In this document: one piece after another, positions 1-9,044 of the stretch
Layout: the number at the start of each line of letters is the position of its first letter
Numbering within the stretch: the first letter of the stretch is position 1
Made by a program: the position numbers and the translations under genes
Assembly: GCA_038235275.1 (NCBI GenBank)
Contig: JBBSUC010000031.1
Span: 1 to 64,000 of the forward strand
Length of the DNA: 64,000 nucleotides
Reading direction: 5' to 3'
Origin: Persicitalea sp038235275
GTDB taxonomy: Bacteria; Bacteroidota; Bacteroidia; Cytophagales; Spirosomataceae
Notes under the pieces: model-generated
What the model saw: only the letters and a program-made list of their open reading frames with translations
Database searches by the model: none
Told to the model about the DNA's origin: nothing

Positions 1-321
1 CAAATATAGCTTATAATTATTGTTAAATGTAAAAAAATTATCCAAATATTTGAAATGCTCCAAAACATACCAAATTATCTATATATAATATCACTAGTTA
101 AACTACGGGGCCTCTCGATTCTGGTTAGCCCAATACTTGCCGTGATTTCATACCTCAATTTAGAAAAACTTAACTATAAATCAGGCCATAAGCCAACTGA
201 CAAACATGATGCTGGTAAGTGAAGTCAGAATGCCGACGGTTCACCGCAACGGGGCAATCAAATTTTGGTAGAAAGACTCTTGGTCATTCCGGAGGGTGCA
301 ATGGAATGACCACCAACGGTA
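1..321. other. AT-rich non-coding left edge
   Basis: No convincing gene lies here. The first 100 bases are strongly AT-rich. The only structure I see is the hairpin at 281-312, just past the stop of the minus-strand glycosyltransferase. The rest could be an upstream region of a gene outside the window. Confidence 0.6.
281..312 (-). terminator. Hairpin downstream of the GT2 gene
   Basis: A perfect 10-bp inverted repeat (281-290 with 303-312) has a 12-base loop and begins about 10 bases past the stop codon of the minus-strand gene 322-1506. The U-tract after it is poor, so it may be a weak terminator or an mRNA 3'-end stabiliser. Confidence 0.4.
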
Positions 322-1506
322 TTAAGATGGGGTGGACTCGGTATTGTGGGGGGTATGGATGAAACGCTCTCCGGCTTTTTTCATCCACCTCATCGACTTC
401 AAGAAACGAAATAAAACGGACGGCAGTAGTCTGATTTCACGCCAAGTCAATTGTCTTTTTAATTCATCGGGCGTTGCCAGGTAAAAGGCTATTGCCTGGA
501 GCAGGAGCTGGCCAAAAAGCAGCAGAAACAAACCCAAAGACTGTAACAAGAGTGCCAGCAATAGGCTCAAGCCTATCATGCCGAGCAGAATTATCCGGGG
601 CGGCGTAATGACCTGAATAAACTTGTCGAAATAATCTACGTTGCCCCTCAGCAACTGCCCGAAAGCTGTTTTTATAAACGGACCCGCGTATTTGACTTGC
701 GCCGCAATCCAGCGCGAACGCTGTTTTTCCAGGATGGCCAGATTCTGCACCTTTTCGTCGTAGCAAATAGCCTGGTCCAGGTATTCGATTTTGATCCGTT
801 GCGCCAGAAGCCGCATCTCTAGTTCCTTATCAAAGCCACCAGTCGTATGAATATCCAGCATGAGATTTCGGAACAGCTCGAAATCAAAGGCCATGCCTGA
901 CCCGATCAAAGCCGAAGAAAGCCCCAGCGCCCGATGCCCCTTCCGGTAGATATGATTGTTGATTTCCTCACTGATAGCATCCAGAATAGCCACACTAGTA
1001 TTCGTATTCTTTGCCGCCCGATGCCCCTGAACGACCTGCCATCCCTGGTTGAATGCGCGATTGATATGGTGCAGGAAGCCGGGTGCCATCACGTTGTCAG
1101 CATCCAGAATCACCGCGACATCGAATCCGTGCAGCTGCGCCAAAGCAACATTTAAGGCTTTCGCTTTGGTTGAAACGTCAAACTCTACCTCGATTACCCG
1201 GACGGGGAGTTGAGAAAGCTGCCGAAGCGTATCAGCCTGAAATGAGTCGGCGATCACGATTACCTCAAATTTTTCTTTCGGGTAGTCATGCTCCAAAGCC
1301 CTCTGGGTGGAATTGACGATAACTATGTCTTCCTGGTAGGCTGGCAGCAAGACAGCCATCCGTTTGACTACCAAAGACTCCGCCCCAATCGGCATAGCGA
1401 CCTGTTTTCTAACCCGTAAACCCGCTACCGAGAAAACCAGAGAGTAGCAGGTAAAGAAAGCGGTAAAGCCAAATAATACATACAGTACTTGTTCGATTAA
1501 GAACAT
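322..1506 (-). CDS. Membrane GT2 glycosyltransferase (processive type)
   Basis: A family 2 glycosyltransferase of about 394 residues, probably polymerising or extending a cell-surface polysaccharide at the inner membrane from nucleotide sugars. An N-terminal membrane segment lies at about residues 5-30. The cytosolic GT-A domain follows, with the metal-binding DAD at 135-137, an acidic stretch DKELEMRL near 226-233, and QRSRW (QxxRW) at 262-266. A hydrophobic C-terminal segment spans about 305-345. This layout is that of processive synthases such as the cellulose, hyaluronan and poly-GlcNAc families; the actual sugar cannot be told. It follows a soluble GT2 (1702-2625) on the same strand, and the same soluble-then-membrane order recurs at 25441-27565. 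Confidence 0.85.
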   Translation of the reverse strand: MFLIEQVLYVLFGFTAFFTCYSLVFSVAGLRVRKQVAMPIGAESLVVKRMAVLLPAYQEDIVIVNSTQRALEHDYPKEKFEVIVIADSFQADTLRQLSQLPVRVIEVEFDVSTKAKALNVALAQLHGFDVAVILDADNVMAPGFLHHINRAFNQGWQVVQGHRAAKNTNTSVAILDAISEEINNHIYRKGHRALGLSSALIGSGMAFDFELFRNLMLDIHTTGGFDKELEMRLLAQRIKIEYLDQAICYDEKVQNLAILEKQRSRWIAAQVKYAGPFIKTAFGQLLRGNVDYFDKFIQVITPPRIILLGMIGLSLLLALLLQSLGLFLLLFGQLLLQAIAFYLATPDELKRQLTWREIRLLPSVLFRFLKSMRWMKKAGERFIHTPHNTESTPS

Positions 1507-1701
1507 TATAGTGAATTTAGCGAAGCATTGGGAATTTGCTGATATATAAATGAGACCCTTCGTAATCGGACATAAATATAGATGTAATTTTACCTAGCTC
1601 TTGCTTACTTCCAAACGAGAAGGTAGCCGTATCAGTAGACTGTGGTTGACAATTTAACTTTCAACTAGCTACTTACTATACGTCAGATAATCGACTAGGG
1701 C

Positions 1702-2625
1702 TCAAATAGATGAATCACTCGATGAAAAAAGATTCCAAAAAGCTCCCCGCCAAAATGCGCGCAGATAAGCGAACTGCCCTCTAAAGGAATAAATCAAAGA
1801 GTGCTTTGGCAACACAAATAAAATAAAAAAAGCACAAAAGACCGCCAACTGAATTGAATTGGTATGACGACGCATGAAAAAAATCCTGTTCCGAGTGAGG
1901 TAATAGACTTTCATTGGATTCGTTTTACCGACCGATACGGATTCCTTATGGTATATGAGCGCCTCAGCCTGATAGTATATCACATAACCGGCCTTCTTTA
2001 TGCGCTGCGACCAATCCAGTTCCTCATAATAAAGAAAAAATCGTTCCGCAAACCGACCTACCTGCTCGATTACCTCTCTTTTGACCATCATGGCGCAACC
2101 GTGGGCAAAGTGCGTTGGCCCCGACTGATCATACTGCCCAGAGTCGATTTCCTTAGTTCCAACGGCTACGGTTTGCCCCGTTAGCTTGTTTAGCGAGTGG
2201 TATCCGGCGTACTGTATGACATCGCGATTGTAAAAGTAGCGAATCTTGGGACAGGTAACGCCAATGCGATTGTCAGCTTTGAAAGGCGCCAGCAACCGTT
2301 CCAACAAGTCGGGGGTAAGTTCGGTGTCGTTGTTTACGATAAATATAAATTCGCCTTTAGCTGCCGCTATACCTACGTTGTTGCCACCGGTAAAGCCCAG
2401 GTTTTCCGAATTGCTGATAAGTTGTATGTGAGTATACCCCCCTTGCCGTATTTGTTCGGCCGGGTTTATTTCCGATGCATTATCGACAACAATTATTTCG
2501 TAGTTAGGGTAAGTCAATCGTCGAGCCGAATCCAGGAAAGCACAGGTTGTGTCGGTTTGATTGTAGTTAATGGTGACAATAGACACGAGGGGTAAGTTGT
2601 GGGCTGGTTTTTTTTCGACCTGCAT
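1702..2625 (-). CDS. GT2 glycosyltransferase, WbbL/rhamnosyltransferase-like
   Basis: A 307-residue GT2 enzyme that would transfer a sugar to a growing glycan on the cytosolic face. Visible motifs are the VSIVTINYNQ first strand (14-23), NLGFTGGNN at 75-83, the DXD-equivalent NND at 98-100, and EELDW at 201-205 in the acceptor/catalytic region. These are typical of the WbbL-like subfamily often called rhamnosyltransferase, but specificity is not readable. It is a clear paralogue of 26654-27565: the two share long stretches such as YYEELDW and YHKESVSVGK. A 195-base gap separates it from the downstream membrane GT2. Confidence 0.85.
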   Translation of the reverse strand: MQVEKKPAHNLPLVSIVTINYNQTDTTCAFLDSARRLTYPNYEIIVVDNASEINPAEQIRQGGYTHIQLISNSENLGFTGGNNVGIAAAKGEFIFIVNNDTELTPDLLERLLAPFKADNRIGVTCPKIRYFYNRDVIQYAGYHSLNKLTGQTVAVGTKEIDSGQYDQSGPTHFAHGCAMMVKREVIEQVGRFAERFFLYYEELDWSQRIKKAGYVIYYQAEALIYHKESVSVGKTNPMKVYYLTRNRIFFMRRHTNSIQLAVFCAFFILFVLPKHSLIYSFRGQFAYLRAFWRGAFWNLFSSSDSSI

Positions 2626-2685
2626 TATTTCTTAAAAAAAGTTTCGCCTTGCTCCGGTTAGAATTCAGGATAAAACGACTGAGAG

Positions 2686-4245
2686 TCACAATTTCATAAA
2701 CCGGCTTGAAATTCGGCCTGTTGTAGTTTCTACAGTAATAAGGTATATACCCGCGGGCAGAGATTTTACCGACACCTGAACTAACTTGCCAGCGGGTTCA
2801 AATACACTATACTCTGCCACTACTACCCCTTGTTCATTGTAAATGATGATATGGCCGATGGTGGTTTTTGCTTGCACCGTGAGAACTTCTCTCAACGGAT
2901 TGGGGTACAGTATAAGCGTACTAGGGGACATGGGCATGAACTCGTAGGCACCGATGTCGACGGCCGATCCTATTTTGCGTAGATTGTTGGTCAAATCGTA
3001 AAGGACATCAAAAGACGTAACATCCGTACCCGCGTCGATCAGAGGCGAATCATCGGCCGGCATGAATTCATTGCCACCGTCGTTCGTCGTGCTGAACTTT
3101 AGGGAGTCCAGTGAAGCCGAGAAGCGGTTGTTGGAGATGGTTGCGGTTGCCCCCTGCGAAAGCACTACGTAATCGATGCGTCCGTTTGGGCCGGGCGCAA
3201 CTTTGGCGATGACATTGTTTGCAATGGTGTTGCGGTTGATTTCATTATACAGCGTTATACCTTGTTTTCCACAGCCAATAATGGTGTTGTTGAGAAAGGC
3301 AACGTCGGTATCGGGTTGCGAGCCAACCCGGTCGTCGCAGAAAATACCCGTTCCTCCGCATTCGAGCAGGAGGTTGTTGTAAACGAGGGTAGTGCCGATG
3401 TGGCCAACGATGATGATGCCCGTGCCAGCGACTCCACGAATTACATTGTTATATAAACGGCCTCCGGCTCCCCCGCCGATCTGAATCCCATTGTTTTGAT
3501 AACTGGCGAAAGGCGAAGTGCCGGTATTGCGCACGACGTTGTGGTGTACGAGCGCATCGGGTGCACAGCCGTACTGTATGCCTTCTGCGCCAGTGCGTTC
3601 CACCAAATTATGATGGATATCCAAGCCGTAGATCAGATGGGGGTACACTTGTTTGGTAACGCCATCACAAGTCCTTGTGATTCCGTTACCAAAAAAAGAG
3701 TTGCCAATATAAAGCCCCTCACCCCCGACATCGTGAATGTAGTTATGATGAATTTTGATATTTCTCATCACCAGATTCCCCTGCCAGGAGGCCGGATCAC
3801 AGGTTGGGTCGGCTTTCACCATGATGCCGGCGAAAGAGGCACCCGCCACTTCGATATATTCGATTTCGCAATCGGAACTTTGGCCGCTCACATTTACTCC
3901 CTGGGCACCGGGCGCAGTCTTGTCGATCCGAATACCGTAGTCGGGACCAGAGCCAGAGACCTTAAAAAACTTGCAATTATAAAAATTAAGCCCATTGGCC
4001 AGGATTACTTTGCCCCCACAGTTGATAAACCGAATGGGATTCGCTTCGGTACCCTCATAATTGAAAAACTGAAGGTAGTCGTAGTTGCCCGCCTTGATGC
4101 AAACCGTTCCATTAGGCATTGGTTTTCCATCGTACTTATATGTGCCATTCTCCGTGATTATTTGGTCACACTGACAGTCGGCACCGACCTGGGCATTGGC
4201 CAGCGTATTGCTCAACAGGAGGAGAAGAAAGAGGCAAAATTGCAT
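2686..4245 (-). CDS. Secreted parallel beta-helix protein with T9SS sorting domain
   Basis: A 519-residue secreted protein. It starts with a signal peptide (about 1-18, hydrophobic run ending in ANA). A central region rich in short repeats of the form NN.I/HHN. follows (about 100-400), typical of right-handed parallel beta-helix proteins such as pectate-lyase-like polysaccharide lyases and epimerases. The last 74 residues (about 446-519) begin with LYPNP and end in a GIYLI...KL pattern, the C-terminal domain recognised by the type IX secretion system of Bacteroidota. It is therefore probably exported to the cell surface or medium. A role in modifying surface glycan fits its neighbours but no catalytic residues can be assigned. 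Confidence 0.85.
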   Translation of the reverse strand: MQFCLFLLLLLSNTLANAQVGADCQCDQIITENGTYKYDGKPMPNGTVCIKAGNYDYLQFFNYEGTEANPIRFINCGGKVILANGLNFYNCKFFKVSGSGPDYGIRIDKTAPGAQGVNVSGQSSDCEIEYIEVAGASFAGIMVKADPTCDPASWQGNLVMRNIKIHHNYIHDVGGEGLYIGNSFFGNGITRTCDGVTKQVYPHLIYGLDIHHNLVERTGAEGIQYGCAPDALVHHNVVRNTGTSPFASYQNNGIQIGGGAGGRLYNNVIRGVAGTGIIIVGHIGTTLVYNNLLLECGGTGIFCDDRVGSQPDTDVAFLNNTIIGCGKQGITLYNEINRNTIANNVIAKVAPGPNGRIDYVVLSQGATATISNNRFSASLDSLKFSTTNDGGNEFMPADDSPLIDAGTDVTSFDVLYDLTNNLRKIGSAVDIGAYEFMPMSPSTLILYPNPLREVLTVQAKTTIGHIIIYNEQGVVVAEYSVFEPAGKLVQVSVKSLPAGIYLITVETTTGRISSRFMKL

Positions 4246-4384
4246 GTGCGAGATAGTTAATGACCGTTAGCCGTGGTCTTGGCTTCAAATCTCAAAAGCG
4301 TTGTACATTCAACCCTTCTGTTGGTCGATATTCGACTTTCGGTAATTCAAACGTGTATGAAGGATGCACTTAGGTTTTCTGCTG

Positions 4385-4906
4385 CTAATAATCAGCGGCT
4401 GGGTTCATGGACTCTGTGGGAATGTAGAAAAAAGCTCCAGTGAGGTCTCCTTCCACAATCCGTACCAGCGCGACGGAAACATCCAACTTTATCAGCCTGA
4501 GCTTCATAGTGTTTGTGACTCCTGCCAATACTCCTCTATAACCGGACTTATCTTTGAAAGATTCGGGAACATAAATCTTTGTAAAATCTACTACTTCAAC
4601 CCGTTGCCCTTCGTTTAGAAGTATTGCAGAACCATCAATTATCTCCTCAGAAAGTTCAACGTAGTTCTTGGCGGACGTCACCCTAAAAATACGTTCCAGA
4701 TCATCAACTCTTCTTCCAGCTAGCACGTCTTCGGACAGGGGAAGGATTTGACCTGATCGGGGAGGAGCGGCCATTGCCATTTGCTCTACTCTAACCACCT
4801 CTTCGGAAGATCGAGGAATCTCAAAGGTGTTGCCGATGGCATAAATGGTCGTCAGGGCTACCAAAGTGATTGGCACCCCCTTTGGGGATAAAATTCTCAA
4901 TTTCAT
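4385..4906 (-). CDS. Small membrane-anchored protein, paralogue A
   Basis: I do not recognise a named family. The 173-residue protein begins with MKLRILSPKG, then a hydrophobic segment (about 11-28) that should anchor it with the rest outside the cytosol. A proline-rich linker (APPRSGQ, 47-53) follows. The segments LLNEGQRVEVVDF (about 96-108) and VRIVEGDLTGAFFY (about 148-161) resemble the strands and turn of bacterial SH3-like domains; that is inference. Its gapless paralogue is at 19259-19780: by hand count 89 of 173 residues are identical. About 180 bases upstream of both genes also match, so gene and promoter were duplicated together. Shared by both: start context, length, DGSA.LLNEGQ and TMKL.L motifs. 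Confidence 0.75.
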   Translation of the reverse strand: MKLRILSPKGVPITLVALTTIYAIGNTFEIPRSSEEVVRVEQMAMAAPPRSGQILPLSEDVLAGRRVDDLERIFRVTSAKNYVELSEEIIDGSAILLNEGQRVEVVDFTKIYVPESFKDKSGYRGVLAGVTNTMKLRLIKLDVSVALVRIVEGDLTGAFFYIPTESMNPAADY

Positions 4907-5090
4907 ATGTGTGTATAGTGTTTTGGTTGCTTTTTTCTGTCCTGAAAACCCAGCCGCTATTGCTAAAAGTGGTTAATTGGGATAAAAAGGAAGGTCTGAG
5001 ACTACCAATGTTCTTAGTATTTACGCTAAGAGCCGCAAATCTAAAAAATTTATTTGGTAAAAAAAACTATACACTCCCTGAATAGCTGAC
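4385..5090. repeat. Diverged direct duplication, copy A (gene plus upstream DNA)
   Basis: This segment matches 19259-19960 in the same orientation. Both contain a 173-codon minus-strand gene and about 180 bases of its upstream region. The non-coding match starts with identical bases just before the start codon (ACTATACACACAT on the minus strand) and continues through shared blocks including GGGATAAAAAGGAA and a TTTATT.G.TAAAAAAAA tract. Conservation of non-coding DNA suggests a shared promoter or regulatory region. Confidence 0.75.
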
Positions 5091-5437
5091 TTAGAAGTAG
5101 TTTGACCAGCCCGCCGGACAGCGGTTAGTTTTTGTTGGTATCGGTATTGAAGCCCACCAGCTCGTGGGCAGAAAAGCCCTACAGGATTTATTCTTGGTGA
5201 TAAACGACATTAGGCAGTGTATACTTGAGGACAAAAGAGTGAAAATTTGGAGCGAATCCAGGAAACGCTATACTCTCAGACTGCCCATTGCTTTACGGGT
5301 GGAAAAATAACGGTGAATTTAGTATTTTTGCGGCAAGCGTAAAAAAGAGCGAACGTTACACTGCGCTTATTAGCCGTAGAACTTTTCTTGAAAATAATTT
5401 CGCCAGGGCTCGGGGCGACTATGGAAGTCAGAAAACT
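4907..5437. promoter_or_regulatory. Divergent intergenic region, paralogue A / ABC exporter
   Basis: This 531-base gap separates the minus-strand paralogue A gene from the plus-strand wzm operon. The first 180 bases are conserved upstream of the second paralogue. On the plus strand TATTTTTG at 5323-5330 matches the Bacteroidota -7 consensus TAnnTTTG, about 107 bases before the wzm start, but no good TTTG -33 element is spaced correctly. No other gene is visible. Confidence 0.4.
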
Positions 5438-6301
5438 ATGACCAAAGCGACAATGGATTCGCAAAAATGGGATTGGGAAATCAAGAATAAAACGAGTTGG
5501 TGGCAAGTGGGGCTGCTTGAGGTTGTAGCCTACCGCAGTTTGCTCGCCCGGCTGGTAAGACGCGACTTCCTGGTGAGTTATCAACAAACCCTGCTCGGGC
5601 CTTTGTGGACGTTGATGCAGCCGATAATGACCGTGCTTACTTATATCCTCGTGTTCAGTAAGCTGGTGGGTATTTCAACCGGATCGGTACCTCCGGCTTT
5701 GTTCTATATGGCGGGAACCATCCTGTGGGGTTTGTTCAACGATGTGTTCGGTAACGCTTCGACTACCTTCACGGCAAACGCCGGACTCTTCAGCAAGGTG
5801 TACTTTCCCCGGCTGGTCATGCCTCTGGCGTCCGTAAGTGCGCAGCTCATACGCATGTTGATTCAATTAGGCTTATTGGGAATAGTCATGCTATATTACG
5901 GGCTGTCCGGTGGTTTCCAGTTCCATCTGAATGCCTGGGTCTTGGGAATCCCCCTTGTTTTATTGGTCGTGGCCGGTAATGGTTTGGCATTGGGCTTATT
6001 ATTCTCGGTCATTACGGCCAAGTACCGCGACCTGATGAACGTAGTTATGTTGATTATGCGGATGCTGATGTTTGTCACACCGGTGATTTATCCCCTGTCC
6101 ATCATTCCCGGCAACCTTCGCTGGATCGTTGTTTTGAACCCCCTGACGCCCGCGTTCGAGATGTTTCGTTACGCCCTGCTGGGGGAGGGTAGTTTTACCC
6201 CCGGTCAACTGTTGTACAGCCTTGGTATCACATTGATACTGCTACTGGGTGGCGTTCTGCTGTTCAACAAACAGAAAGAAGCCTTGATGGACATTCTTTA
6301 A
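5438..6301 (+). CDS. wzm: ABC-2 polysaccharide export permease (Wzm-like)
   Basis: Membrane subunit of an ABC exporter carrying O-antigen or similar lipid-linked polysaccharide across the inner membrane. The 287-residue protein has the family's conserved N-terminal stretch (RDFLVSYQQTLLGPLW) and about six membrane segments. It ends nine bases before the ATPase gene, with which it forms the transporter. I chose the ATG at 5438; the frame is open back to 5288, but the extra 50 residues are not family-like, and an ATG at 5453 is also possible. This is the first gene of a plus-strand run reaching 11726. Confidence 0.9.
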   Translation: MTKATMDSQKWDWEIKNKTSWWQVGLLEVVAYRSLLARLVRRDFLVSYQQTLLGPLWTLMQPIMTVLTYILVFSKLVGISTGSVPPALFYMAGTILWGLFNDVFGNASTTFTANAGLFSKVYFPRLVMPLASVSAQLIRMLIQLGLLGIVMLYYGLSGGFQFHLNAWVLGIPLVLLVVAGNGLALGLLFSVITAKYRDLMNVVMLIMRMLMFVTPVIYPLSIIPGNLRWIVVLNPLTPAFEMFRYALLGEGSFTPGQLLYSLGITLILLLGGVLLFNKQKEALMDIL

Positions 6302-6310
6302 ACAGAGACC

Positions 6311-7612
6311 ATGAGCGAAATAGCTATTCAAGTAGACGACGTATCGAAGTTGTACCAACTGGGGACTATAGGTACGGGGTCATTCAAGAGGGATTTACAC
6401 CGCTGGTGGGCTACCTCGGTACAGAAGAAAAGTGACCCCTTTGCGCAAGATTTGGATTCGAATGCCATCGGTCAGTCACACGTCTGGGCTTTGAGGAACG
6501 TGAGTTTCGAAGTAAAGCAAGGGGAGGTGTGGGGAATAGTGGGAGGGAACGGCTCGGGAAAATCGACCCTGCTCAAGATTATTTCCCGAATCATCCGGCC
6601 TACCGGCGGCGCGGTGCGCGGCAACGGACGATTGAGCAGTATGCTGGAAGTAGGTACCGGCTTCCATCATGAACTGTCGGGTCGGGAAAATATTTATTTG
6701 AGCGGCTATATATTAGGCATGAGTCGGCGGGAGATTCGGCAGCATTTCGATGAAATCGTCGAGTTTTCGGGTATCGGGGCCTTTATCGACACCCCGGTGA
6801 AGCGTTATTCTTCGGGCATGTATGTCAGGCTGGCCTTTGCCGTGGCTGCCCACTTGTACTCCGACATTCTGATTCTCGATGAGGTTCTGGCTGTGGGCGA
6901 CACTGAGTTTCAGAAAAAATGCCTGGCCAAAATACAGGACTTCGCCCGTAACGAAGGCCGAACCATTCTCTTTGTCAGCCACAACCTTCAGGCGGTTGGC
7001 CATCTGTGTCAACAAGCCATATGGCTGAAAGGGGGACAGGTCGCCGCCCTGGGATCAGTTCATTCGATTCTTAACCAATACATTGCCCAAGCTCAGGACA
7101 ATCGTCTCAGCCAGGTTTGGGACTCGCCCGGCGTAGCACCGGGCAACCACTGGATTCGGATCAAATCGGTAGAGATAACACCCCAATTGGCCGAACCCGG
7201 CCAACCCATCGACGTACGCACTCCCCTGACTATACAGTTTCAATTTTGGGTGCTTCAGGACGATATGCGTTTGCTGACTGCTTTCCAGTTGATATCTTAC
7301 GAAGGAGATTGCGTATTCGACGTCATGTCTCCATTTACTGACTATAAGAAAGGGATTATCGAAGGAACGTGTGAGATACCGGGGAATTTCCTCAATGACG
7401 GTTCCTTTTCAATTTCGCTGGTCGTTTACAGAAATTCCTGGGAAGAACTTTACGAGCGGGAGAACTGTCTTTCGTTCGATGTAGAAGATTACCGGGAGCC
7501 GATGATGGACTTTAGCGGCAAATGGTGGGGCGCAGTACGTCCAAATTTCCCCTTTCGTATCGTTCAGATCCAGGAAGAACAGCCTGCCCTTACCTTAAAG
7601 CCACCCGCATGA
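6311..7612 (+). CDS. wzt: ABC polysaccharide exporter ATPase with C-terminal glycan-binding domain (Wzt-like)
   Basis: ATP-binding subunit partnering the permease just upstream. The nucleotide-binding domain shows Walker A GGNGSGKST (78-86), the signature around YSSGM (166-170) and Walker B ILILDE (186-191). A C-terminal domain of about 160 residues (270-433) follows, as in Wzt proteins whose extension recognises the finished, often chain-terminated, O-polysaccharide. Its stop overlaps the next start (ATGA at 7609-7612), showing translational coupling to the glycosyltransferase. The C-terminal domain suggests polymer length and end are checked before export; this is known for the family, not shown here. 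Confidence 0.92.
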   Translation: MSEIAIQVDDVSKLYQLGTIGTGSFKRDLHRWWATSVQKKSDPFAQDLDSNAIGQSHVWALRNVSFEVKQGEVWGIVGGNGSGKSTLLKIISRIIRPTGGAVRGNGRLSSMLEVGTGFHHELSGRENIYLSGYILGMSRREIRQHFDEIVEFSGIGAFIDTPVKRYSSGMYVRLAFAVAAHLYSDILILDEVLAVGDTEFQKKCLAKIQDFARNEGRTILFVSHNLQAVGHLCQQAIWLKGGQVAALGSVHSILNQYIAQAQDNRLSQVWDSPGVAPGNHWIRIKSVEITPQLAEPGQPIDVRTPLTIQFQFWVLQDDMRLLTAFQLISYEGDCVFDVMSPFTDYKKGIIEGTCEIPGNFLNDGSFSISLVVYRNSWEELYERENCLSFDVEDYREPMMDFSGKWWGAVRPNFPFRIVQIQEEQPALTLKPPA

Positions 7613-8898
7613 ACAACCACTTTTCTTACCAAATCAGGCACGTTCAACTGGCTGAGCCCGTAAACCTGCCCGTGCTGACAACCAGCCAGGCAGGCTGGTA
7701 TCTGGTGTTCTGGTGGGAGGAGATTCCACTCGGGCAATTGTTTATCGAGCCGGGCGAAACCCTCACTGAGGAACAACTATGGGAAAAGACACAGTCGGTT
7801 CTTTGGCCCACCATTCAGTCGTATAGCCCGGACCGCCTATCCGTTTCGATGGATCAGAACGCGTCAGCCGCCCCTATTCAAGCGACTTTGACCAATCTGC
7901 TCCGCTCGGTTTTCGCAGATTTTGCCGTTAAGTCGTTGCCCGCTCGGGTACCGGTGACCGTTGTCATCTGTACCCGTAATCGGGCGGCACAACTAGCGAC
8001 CGCCCTGCGGTCGTTACAAGCGCTTCCTTGCCTGCCGGAGGAAATCGTTGTCGTGGACAATGCCCCCACCGATGATAGTACGGCGCAGGTAGTTAGCCAA
8101 TTTCCCGGCGTCAGCTACGTTCTTGAACCGAAGGCCGGACTCGATTTTGCGAGAAACACGGGTATCCGCATGGCGCATATGCCGATTGTAGCGTACATGG
8201 ACGATGACGTACGGGTGCATCCGCACTGGGTGTACCAACTGTGGCAAACCTTCGAGACATCCGAAGCAGCCGCCATGACCGGATTGGTCATAGCGACCGA
8301 ACTACAAACGGAGGCTCAGCTCATTTTTGAAAAACACTGGAGTTTCAACCGGGGCTACGTCGACAAAGTGTACGACACAGCTTTCTTTGACCAACATCTG
8401 GCGACTGGGCCACCCGTGTGGGAAATTGGTGCAGGAGCCAACATGGCTTTTCGGCGATCCATATTCGATAAAGTGGGCTTCTTTGATGAGAGAATGGGGG
8501 CTGGTGCTTCGGGATGCAGTGACGATTCGGAGATGTGGTTCCGGATATTGGCCCACGGAGACACCATCCTATACAACCCAAGGGCTATTTCTTATCATGA
8601 GCATCGAAAGGAATTAGAGGCCTTAAAAAAACAACTGTTCAGTTATATGCGTGGTTTCACTGCGGCGGCCTTGATCCAACAGCAGCAGTACCCTCAGGCC
8701 AGGTACAGACGCCATATTTTTCGGGTCTTGCCACCCTACTATTTTCTTTTGTTGCGGAGGGGGTTCCCTGCTTTTCGCTTTCGACACCAGACAATCGGCG
8801 TTGAATTGAAGGGAGTCTTATCAGGACTGCTTTTTTATTTCAAGAATCGGAAGCGCCCTTCCAACACCTTTAATCAAGATACGCTGACAGTTGGGTAA
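7609..8898 (+). CDS. GT2 glycosyltransferase with N-terminal extension
   Basis: A 429-residue protein whose GT2 domain begins near residue 114 (VPVTVVICTRNR). It contains EIVVVDNAPTDDS (145-157) and the metal-binding MDDD at 197-200. About 110 residues precede the catalytic domain and I cannot assign them; they include aromatic-rich stretches such as YLVFWWEE. Start chosen at the ATG at 7609, overlapping the wzt stop by four bases; a longer frame from 7522 would run inside wzt. Probably adds a residue to the polysaccharide exported by the neighbouring ABC system. Confidence 0.85.
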   Translation: MNNHFSYQIRHVQLAEPVNLPVLTTSQAGWYLVFWWEEIPLGQLFIEPGETLTEEQLWEKTQSVLWPTIQSYSPDRLSVSMDQNASAAPIQATLTNLLRSVFADFAVKSLPARVPVTVVICTRNRAAQLATALRSLQALPCLPEEIVVVDNAPTDDSTAQVVSQFPGVSYVLEPKAGLDFARNTGIRMAHMPIVAYMDDDVRVHPHWVYQLWQTFETSEAAAMTGLVIATELQTEAQLIFEKHWSFNRGYVDKVYDTAFFDQHLATGPPVWEIGAGANMAFRRSIFDKVGFFDERMGAGASGCSDDSEMWFRILAHGDTILYNPRAISYHEHRKELEALKKQLFSYMRGFTAAALIQQQQYPQARYRRHIFRVLPPYYFLLLRRGFPAFRFRHQTIGVELKGVLSGLLFYFKNRKRPSNTFNQDTLTVG

Positions 8899-8923
8899 AA
8901 AAAGGCCGCGTTTACTTTTTACC
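8894..8923 (+). terminator. Possible hairpin at the GT2 stop codon
   Basis: An 8-bp perfect inverted repeat (8894-8901 with 8916-8923) includes the stop codon of the preceding gene and is followed by TTTTAG. It could end transcription or only reduce readthrough toward the next gene 120 bases on. Confidence 0.3.
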
Positions 8924-9044
8924 TTTTAGTGCTAGGGGGTAACTGCCAGCCGATAACGTAAATCGCACTGATCCTGAGGCGGCTGTAACTATCCAAATGG
9001 TATTGTAAGAACATGTATGGAAAAGGGCCAATTCAAAACTGATC

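Noticed and set aside
3496..4260. 254-codon plus-strand frame across the beta-helix gene
   Set aside because: It lies antisense to a gene with signal peptide, repeats and a T9SS domain, and has no recognisable protein features.
5288..5437. Longer wzm start at 5288
   Set aside because: The added 50 residues cover the probable promoter region and do not look like a Wzm N-terminus.
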